Assembly (NCBI GenBank): GCA_023055355.1
Contig: JALJCS010000001.1
Coordinates: 97,077,381 to 97,141,380, forward strand
Length of the DNA stretch: 64,000 nt
Direction: 5' to 3'
Source of the DNA: Agelaius tricolor
Lineage: Eukaryota; Chordata; Aves; Passeriformes; Icteridae
Position numbers and translations under genes: made by a program. The notes under the pieces were generated by a model. That model saw only the letters and a program-made list of their open reading frames with translations, ran no database searches and was not told the origin of the DNA. Shown in pieces: positions 52,083 to 60,500 of this stretch. Numbering within the stretch: position 1 is the first letter of the stretch; the number at the start of each line of letters is the position of its first letter.

Positions 52083-53319
52083 TGGGATTAACTGCAATGC
52101 AAACTGAAATGTCATCAAAACCTTCCCCTGGTTTTTGATGCTCATGCAAGGCATTCCACTCTACATGGAGGCTCCACTCTCCATAGTATAAACACAATTC
52201 CAGTGAGAGAACCTTGACAAAAACTGTAGCAGGGGAGAGGAAGCAGAACTGGCCTGTAGATGTTGGCCAATGGAAGTACCTGGTCTGCAGGTAGTCAAGA
52301 AAAATGTGCTGCAGATGTCAGAATTTCTTAAGTCAGTTCCTTCAAACTGCCACCAACATGGGAGGAGATACTGTGGAAGCAGGAAAGAATGACCTCATTC
52401 CCCCAAATGAGGCCAAAGAAGAAGGAACTCTCCAAAAATGTGATACATAAGCATCAGTGTTATAAAATACTCAGTTCCCTCAACTGCAGCCCTGGTATCT
52501 AGTCTTACTGCTTGCCCTCTTATAACCTTTCTTCTTCTTGCTTGATGGGGATTTTTTATTCTTTATTAAAATTATGTCCACAGGCAAAAATGAAACTGAA
52601 CTTTCCTGTATGCTACATGCATTTCTTAATATCACATATCAAAAAAGTTCCAGTAGACCTTGAAAACCTACAGGGCTGGGGGCGGAGGGGATGTCTTGGC
52701 TTGGGCCTCTAGCTTTGATCTTGGGAGTGGGAATAGCTGGAAAGAGGGAAGCAGCTGGCATGATGGTGACTAAGGGGTATTGGAAAGGCTGAGTGGGCTT
52801 CATTGATCTTCATGAAGAGCACAGGAGGAGGAGAAATGTCTTGGCCAAGGTGGGTGATGGTGGGAGGCAGCAGGGGCACGGGCAGCAGGGTGGACTGAGC
52901 TGCATGGCAGGCTCGGGGGGGCCATGCAGCTGTGACAGTATCTAGGTGAGCTGCTGCTGCAAATACACTTGCCTGAAACAAGGTCTGACAAACCAGGGCA
53001 ATCTCAGTCATTTCTTGTGTTTGGTGTCAGTGGGGGCAGCTAACTTGCTTCAAATGAACCTGAAGGAGAGTTATGTATGAGAGTGACTGACATGAGTGCA
53101 TCTGAGCATGACACTGTAGCAACTTGGCTTAAAATGGTACTTCAGTTTATAGAGAGTGGATAGGGAAACAAGAATATATAGATGAAATCACCTCTATACT
53201 GATGACCCAGACACCCAGTTAAAATGTTGGTACCTGCACTTGAAACAGATGCTAAAACATTAAACACACAGCAGACAAAAAAGGTACAACTTGGACAACT
53301 TGGAATGAGGGAATGTGAA
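52082..53319. other. Non-coding DNA between repeat fragments
   Basis: No gene is supported. A GC-richer patch at about 52680-52930 has open frames on the minus strand, but no domain or splice context. The part from 52150 to 52500 may be another eroded repeat but I cannot classify it. Confidence 0.4.
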
Positions 53320-53555
53320 AGGGAATTTATGGAAAGAGGCTGAAGAAACTCAACCTTTTTGGTTTACCAAGAAGAGGAGTGAGATGACTTGATGATATTC
53401 CACATCTTTAGGAGTGGTCACCAGACATCCCAGAATTGTCTTTAAGGAGAAGGCAGAAATCCCTGAGTGGGAATTGAAGCCTACCAACCCTGGTTAGAAA
53501 TTAGGACATGTTTTTAGACATGAGTGTGAGAGTAGGCACTGGAACAATGTGCTAA
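53320..53555 (+). mobile_element. Ancient CR1-type LINE, 3' fragment
   Basis: GAAACTCAACCTTTTTGGTT, then AAGAAGAGGAGTGAGATGAC, then TTAGAAATTAGGACATG and GGCACTGGAACAATGTGCTA follow the order of the end of ORF2 in the older reptile/bird CR1 families (Leu-Phe-x-Leu then a conserved basic stretch, then the ILRxxF/WNxLP region). Divergence is clearly higher than in the copies at 36.6 and 61.4 kb. Confidence 0.6.
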
Positions 53556-53929
53556 GCTGTCAACTCATCAGCTCTTCACTCCTGGCAGTGTTTCTGTCCA
53601 AAAGGCACGTATCGGCCAAATACAAAATACGCTGTCACTGCCCCTTCAAATTGGTCCTTGAACACCATGTCAGTTTCATCCCCAAACTTGCAAGAATTTT
53701 AGAAGCAACGAAAACTGGCTGGTTATCACAGTATTCCCTCCTCCATTCCTGTTTTCTCTAGTCCCTGTACACTCTTTGGGGTCAACAGTTCCCATGTCTA
53801 GTGGACAGCCGGAGCTTGCTCACCGCAGGTGTCACAAAAGCCTCTCCTCCCCACACCGCTGTTCTGGGGCAGCCTCCATCCCCGCTCTTCTCCATGAACA
53901 CCAGCACCCACTCGCTTGTCTCAGAAGCC
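53556..53929. other. Sequence upstream of the OGFRL1 CpG island
   Basis: A transition from AT-rich intergenic DNA into GC-rich promoter DNA. No gene or repeat is recognised. Confidence 0.4.
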
Positions 53930-53997
53930 TTCAGGGGACAGCGCGGTCGCCTCCGGGCGATGAAATCCCCGCGGGGCGCACCTGCTCGGAGGGGGAA

Positions 53998-54034
53998 CTC
54001 CCTCTCCCTCTCCCTCTCCCTCTCCCTCTCCCCT
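53998..54034. repeat. (CTCCCT)n hexamer repeat in the promoter
   Basis: About six CTCCCT units lie just 5' of, or at, the expected transcription start. This tract can be read in open frames on both strands as Ser-Leu or Arg-Glu repeats; those are artefacts. Its length may be polymorphic and could influence the promoter, which is inference. Confidence 0.9.
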
Positions 54035-54249
54035 CTGGCACGGCCTGCCCGGTGCCGGGGCGGCGGGCGGGCCCTGAGCCGCCCCGCCCGACCCCGCGGT
54101 GCCGCCGGTCGGGCGCTGCCCGGTGCCCGCCGCCAGGGCTGGGCGCGCGTTTCTTGTGGAAATCCCGGAGCCTCCAGCTCCGCCCCGCGCGTGTCCGTGG
54201 GCTGGGGCCGGGCGGGGAGCAGCCCCGGCCGCCGCCGCCCCGCCCCGCC

Positions 54250-54264
54250 ATGCCGCAGCCGTAG
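54250..54264 (+). promoter_or_regulatory. Five-codon upstream ORF in the OGFRL1 5' UTR
   Basis: ATG CCG CAG CCG TAG reads as Met-Pro-Gln-Pro-stop and ends 48 nt before the main start. It is in the same frame as the main ORF but closed by TAG. Its start has G at -3 (GCCATGC), while the main ATG has C at -3 and G at +4, so the upstream start has the better -3 base. If the transcript begins upstream of 54250, this could lower translation or require leaky scanning or re-initiation. The presence of the ORF is seen; the effect is inference. Confidence 0.6.
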
Positions 54265-54312
54265 GCAGCCCGCGGCCGCTCGCAGCCCTCGGCCTCCGCG
54301 GCCTCCGGGCCG

Positions 54313-54567
54313 ATGGGCAGCCTGCTGAGCGGGGTCAGCTTCAAGGAGCCCACCACGGTGGAGGACTGCGACTCCACCTGGGAGACTGACTCGGAGCCCG
54401 AGGCGGCGGAGCCGCGGCGGCAGGAGGGGGTGTGCGCCGCCGCGGGAGGCGGGGAAGAGCCGCCCGAGCCGCCCGCCGCCGACTGCCGGCCCGGGGAGCC
54501 GCCGCCGGCCCCGCCAGCGCAGGAGGACGCGGAGCGGGCAGAGGCGGACGCCGCCAGCCCCGAGCAG
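54313..54567 (+). CDS. OGFRL1: OGFRL1 coding exon 1 (residues 1-85)
   Basis: Encodes the start and the low-complexity acidic head. The donor is CAG|GTACCG and the intron phase is 0. Gly2 and Ser6 in MGSLLS fit the consensus for N-terminal myristoylation after Met removal. The reading frame continues past the donor to 54861 without meaning; that extension is intron. Confidence 0.95.
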
Positions 54568-57500
54568 GTACCGGCAGCGCCGAACGCGGCCCCGCCTCGC
54601 CCTACCCTGCCCTGCCCGCGGGCCCGGCGGCCGAGCAGGGACGGGCGGACCCGAACCGAACCGAGCCGCGGTCCGAGCGGCCCCGCTCCCGCTGCTCTGC
54701 GGCACTCGCGGGCCCGGGCTGCTGCCGGCGGCACCTGCCAGCGCCCGGAGCGGCTGGGGATAACCCAGCACTGCATCTCCGCTAAGGACGAGCCCGGTTT
54801 TATCTCTCCTCACCCCTCCTCTGTCATTATTGGGAGAAAATCGAGGCCTTGGTGTCGTTGACACTCCCGCTGCTGCTATTTCCCGGGAAGGCTGTGTTGT
54901 AAATTAACGTGGCCTCTTCATTAAACAGCATAAAAATCTGCATATTCGATCCTATGTGGCAATGGAATTGTGACTCCTCGGTGGGTGTGACGAATTTTCA
55001 GAGCGAGTTTTCTCTTCTTCAGGAAGCTTTGTAAATGCTGAGCTTAAAGAAATTAAGTCTTCTTTTGACAATAATTTTGTTTGAGTTAGAATACCATGTA
55101 GAGTGGAACAGCTGGGTCTTTTTTAAGGTTGCTAGATATATCGTGTTTTGTTTCAGAGACCAAACAAAATTAAGTAAGCCTAAGTGTCTTTCCCTTTTCT
55201 GCTTGTTACATGGCGATACTAGTGCCGGATAACCAAGTGTCAAGGGGTGTGTCTTGTTCGTGCAAGTGTGTTTTGCCTGCAGGTATGGTCAAAGCTGGTC
55301 TTGTGAAAGGAGGAAGGAGCATACTTGCTTGTTTGACAATAGCGTATCGTTGATAAGCCACAGGATGGGCAGTAAGAATGGCAAATGCCCAGTGCAGTCC
55401 CAGAGAACTTCCTCTTTTAAGCTTGACTTTAACCTTTTGCATGTATTGCAAGGAGTAGAATGAAATATTTTTAGTAACTATTTTCCACAGGGTGCAATAG
55501 TAGCAATTAAGTCTATGTATGCAACTCCTTTTTTTGTTTGTTTGGGGTTGTTTGTTTTTTTAAATAGTATGATTTCCTCCTCAGATTTGGTGGTGTCTCT
55601 GTGTTGCCAGATTACTTTGAAATCTTGCATTTAGAAATGACAATCAGACTTGATTTAGCTCAAATTCAGCCTCTTTGGAAGGACAATTCATAGTCTTGCT
55701 TTTGTATTTTAGATTAATTTTTTAACTTAGGTTTAAAGTGTGTTGTGTAAGTATCGAGCAGGGAAATTTTCAGTGTTTGACCAAACAGCAAACAAATACG
55801 TGCACTTACATTTGTTTACATTGCTGAAATCCATAATGAAAAGTAATTATTTGAATATTACACAAGTATGCTATTTAGGGGGTTTGTGTATGATTATCTG
55901 CTTTCTAACTGTTTCAGAGTGGTGATGGAGCTGAGCTGACAGCCAAGCCAAAGAGAAGCTTCTACGCAGCAAGAGATTTATACAAGTACCGACACCAGTA
56001 TCCAGTAAGAACATTTTATGGTTTAAAATTGTCTTTTCAGTAAAAAAACATTCTTAAACCTTTGTGTTGAACAACAAGTACAAGAAATGAGAACCAAAAA
56101 GCTGATACACAAACCAAAAAGCTGAGACACAACATATGCGAGTGGGAGAGAAATAATGTCTTTTCATCCCAGGCAAACAGGCAAGCACATGATATGTGTA
56201 AGCCTGGGAAGAGTGGTTGGAGCCCAGGAAAAGGCTTATGCCTTGGATATCAAAGAGAATAGACCATAGAATTTGCCTGACTGATTATTTGTCTCTCGAG
56301 TTCCTTGAGACTGAAGGGAAAGGGTGCTGCTATGCTTGCTGCTGCCTCAGTAGAAGGTACCAGCCAGAAAGAATTTTCAGATCCTTAAACTGAGTCTTTA
56401 AGTGCATGACTAGAACTCTGTGGTTCCTAAAACTCTGAAATTTTTTGTCCTTAAATTATTCAAAGAGCCCAATATCACTTTCTGGATAGTCTTGGTAGGT
56501 TTTTGTAGGCTGATAATGTCCTGTTTCCTTTCTTTTAGCAGAACTTTAAAGATCTTCGGTATCAAAATGACTTGTGCAATCTCCGGTTTTACAAAAATAA
56601 AATCCCATTTAAACCTGATGGTGAGTAATCTGCCACAATAACAGTGATAACAAAAGAATGATCACTAATGATAGTAGCAGATTGAAACATTGGTGATAAT
56701 TGAGGCAAATTAAAGGTGTACAGTAATATACTGAACATGAACCTCCCATGTTGGAGTAGCACATTGATAACACAAGAGCAGTTTGTGGTTAAAATGTGGT
56801 TAAAACAGAGTTAGCTTTCACTCTAGGAAGGTAGTGCTTTTCTTAGACATTATCAGCATGATAAAGTCTAAGAAAAGTACAAGGCGTTGTTAGTACCACT
56901 GTTTGTGGCAGTACCTTTTATTAAACAAAGATAAAGTTCTTCTACTATATTACACCAACTTGCTGTTTGAATAGGAGTGGCAGTGATCTCTGGGGATAAC
57001 ACTGGAATTGTGTAAGGGAAAAAAAATGTGTTTTAATCTTGTGTGAGATTATTGTAACACCAATAATAAAGCCATTTCTCAGTGTCCCTAGTGGTTCTGG
57101 TAGTGGAGCAAGAACCTCATATGCAGCATTCTGCACAAACACAGGAGAAGCTGAAAGATGACAAGCCCTACTCTAGAGAGTTTGCAGTTGACATATGAGA
57201 GACAACAGGATAGCAGACAGATGGAGAAGCAGGAGGAGGCAATAAAGCAGTCTTGGTTAGGGTGATAGACAGGAGTGTCAGCACATGAGAGCTTAGCCAT
57301 TAGCAAAAAAGACAAACTGAAGGCCAAAAATAATATTCTCTGAATTTTAAAAGAATGTTGACAAGGTTACTTTGAAGGTATTTGCCGAAGGATCCTCTCA
57401 GCATGAGAGTTGTTTGGTAGGAAATGGTGAAGTGCACGTTGGAGTGCAGAAGGAGTGAGATGTGTAGGCTGCCTCAGAGGCAGGATCCTGTTGGAAGCAG

Positions 57501-60500
57501 GATCAGTCTCATAGCAACAAATGGGTTCTGATAAGGTAGTGAGGGACAGGTCACAAAGGCTTTGGAAGGGAAGGTGTATAGATTTTGTTTGATGTTACAG
57601 AGCAAGGTTTCACAATGGAAGAATGCAAAGCAAAAAAACCAGGTCAGTATAAAAAAGTAATAGTCTAGAAAGATGATCTTCCCAGCATTCAGGGTAGCTG
57701 CATTCAGCAACATTCAGGGTAGGTGCAAGCATGACAAGAATGCACTTTTCAAGGTCAGGGAAAAAAAGTTGAGATGCAAAGTGTGAGAGTTCAGATAGGA
57801 AGCTGGTTGGAAGGAATGTTACACAGAAGGTTGTAAAAATGTACACACAGGAAAGTTGAAGATGAGAACTGTTTATAGACAAGATAGCAGTAATACCCTT
57901 AGCAAGTGAGAGGATAACTCAGGTTGTGAAAGAAAGGTAAGACTTTTGCTTTAACCGACTTGTGCTTTATCTAGATACCCACAGGCAGATGCTTTTAGTC
58001 AGTTTTAGCTTGACTGTAAGAACAGGTGGGTCTGGGAATTGCCAGTAAAGAAGTAGCAGATTTGGGAGACATTACACAGAGAACAGATGTAGAAAGAAAG
58101 CTAAGGGCAGTGAGGTCTGTGTGAACCTGGGGACCATATGGCTCTGAATCTAAAGACAGGAAAGGTTGTGGGGAAGAACTCCTTTAAAAGTCCAAAATGA
58201 AGGAGCGGTTCAAGAGGATTAGCTATAAAAAGAAGTAGTCATGAAAGCTGTAGAAGGGCTTCCCTCCCAAAATTTGTAAAGAATAACTTTTCTTAGTATT
58301 CTGAGAGAAAACCACAGTTAGTAATGTCAAAGGTCACTGATAAGCCACGGAGGATGACATGTTGTTGTCTGTGAACTCTGGCTATGCAGAGGTTTGGAGG
58401 GAGTCTTAGCTACCAGGTTAAGAACTGAAATACTGGAGAATGTTGTTTAAAAAGTCCCAAAACATTTCTAGTGCAATACTAGAGGTGAAGTTTAGTCCCA
58501 TGACCTACAGATTTAGTTTGTGCTTCTGGATCAGAGCTGGCCTGTTTGTCTCTCTGCCCTGGGTCTGAGCAGCAAGTTTTCCAATACTTGAAATACAGGT
58601 TGGATATGATGCAGTGATGGTGAAGGTCCTCTTTCCAAGGTCCTTTTCCAGCTTTTCCTACACTGGAAACCCCATGTACTTATCAGCCCCTTAGACTAGC
58701 TGCTTTTTTCACTTCTTATATAAAAGTATCAAATGTGTCCTCCTTTGCCATTTAGACCCAAATGGAAATTTTCACTGGGTGAAGAGGCATCTGAAATGTA
58801 TAGCAGGAGACTATCTACATGGGGCTTTGGGATTTTTAGGTTGCTCTTATGCTATTTGGCTTTGGGAGGTGCTGTGCAGCAGTACTGAAACTGTTGTTGG
58901 TTTCAGAATAGAAACAGACAAACACAGTGCTCATTCATGGAAAGATACTGTACAGCTTTGGGAACAAGGACCATCCTTTTATGTGTTTTGTATATCTGTG
59001 TAGTACCTGGAAAAGTGCCCTGGCCCATGACTGAATTCCATGAGCAGTCTCAGTGTTGTGCTTGGTCACTATTAATTGAGAAAGATTTCCCAATCATAAT
59101 GGTATTTGCAGCTTCCAAGGTATTAGAGATCCCTGGTATGGGAGATTTCCTAAAGTGTTCAGGTTTTGTTCTATGAAGATTAGATAGATAGATGGATAGC
59201 TGCAGAGTTTTATCTTGTAAAATCAGTGACAGGTGATTCACAGTGCAGTGTCTTATGGGAGCAGTTTGTTAATTCCCAGTCAGTGTGATAAAGGGATCTA
59301 TGACATGAGAATTCTTGTATATATTTTATATAGGTTGCTGTCACATACCTTCACTTTTTGTTAACCCAGTATAAGTCAATTTGTTTTGTTTATATTGACA
59401 TTTTATAAGTACCTTATTTTTTAATTAAGTTTTAGTAACTAAATTAGTTTTGAATTAAAATTAATTTATGGCTGCAATAGACCTTATTTCACATAGTATA
59501 TGAAAGACAAAGTATGTGTTCTGTCATTATTTTAACATGCATGTACTTTATGTAGCTGAGTGCTGGTTTTGATGGCTACCTAACAGTTTTTCAAATTATT
59601 TTTATGCAGGGGTTTATATTGAAGAGGTCCTAAATAAATGGAAAGGAGACTATGAAAAACTGGAACATAACCATACTTATATACAGTGGTTAGTCAATTA
59701 TTACCTATTTCTGTTTCAAAGCATTAATTTGATTAAGTGCTCTTATACTGAGCCATAATGCACGTCTTCTTTTAACAGGCTTTTTCCACTAAGGGAGCAA
59801 GGTCTGAACTTCTATGCTAAAGAATTAACTACATATGAAATTGAGGTAAGTCAAATTGAGCTCCATACAAACCATCACTGTAATTTTAATACATAACTGC
59901 TTTTTGTTATGTAGAGTTGTCTTATACAATGCAGAAGTACTCACTTTAGTGCCACTAAGAATTTTGGACATATTCTTTGTCCATTAGGAATTCAAGAAAA
60001 CAAAAGAAGCAATTAGAAGATTCCTTTTGGCTTACAAAATGATGTTGGAGTTTTTTGGAATAAAACTAATTGATAAAACTGGAAATGTAGCACGAGCTGC
60101 TAACTGGCAAGAAAGATTTCAGCATTTGAATGAGTAAGTAATGACATTCACTTCACTTGCTAGAATTGCTATGGAATCTCTTTATCCTTTTCTTTTCTAG
60201 AGAAAGCAAAGATACTTTTTTCCAAAGACTGCCAGGAAAAAAAAAGGGAAAAATAAATAGTTGATGCCTGGTTTGTGCTTCTTTCTGTATGTTCCTCTTT
60301 CCCCTTTTTTTGATTGTTCTTCTCACCCATTGCCAGTTGGACTGACATCATTGAATTCCTTGAAAATACAATTTTAGATGGTGTTGAAGAAGATCCCAGC
60401 TTCAAACTAATTTGTCATGGTACTGAATTTGTTTTCACCCAATCCCAAAGTGCTGCTTCTCACTTAGGAAAAAACAAGTGACTTGTCTTTGTATTTACAT

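Larger units (their letters stand above)
53930..54760 (+). promoter_or_regulatory. OGFRL1: CpG island with OGFRL1 promoter and first exon
   Basis: From about 53.93 to 54.76 kb the sequence switches abruptly to very high G+C with dense CpG, the only such stretch in the window. GC boxes that could bind Sp1/KLF factors are visible, for example GGGCGG-type sequences in CGGGGCGGCGGGCGGGCCC (about 54055-54073), CCGCCCCGCCCG (about 54079-54090) and CCGCCCCGCCCCGCC near 54234-54248. No TATA box is evident, which suits a dispersed-start housekeeping-type promoter. The transcription start cannot be placed exactly; it should lie between about 53950 and 54240, giving a short GC-rich 5' UTR. Confidence 0.85.

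Noticed and set aside
51957..52197. Minus-strand frames with long poly-Lys runs
   Set aside because: Direct translation of the poly-T run; artefact.
53776..54328. Open frames of 162 and 175 codons on the + strand before the OGFRL1 start
   Set aside because: They overlap each other in different frames, run through the hexamer repeat and are GC-driven. The conserved protein starts at 54313.
53782..54864. 360-codon open frame on the minus strand across the CpG island, with a 281-codon frame overlapping it
   Set aside because: Long frames without stops are expected on both strands of very GC-rich DNA. The product is Arg/Gly/Ala-rich low complexity, it crosses the true OGFRL1 exon 1 and the CTCCCT repeat, and it has no family resemblance.
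56834..56880. Intron 3 hairpin as a microRNA precursor
   Set aside because: The three-base loop and 47-nt total length are outside the usual range for pre-miRNAs, and it does not span the intron as a mirtron would.
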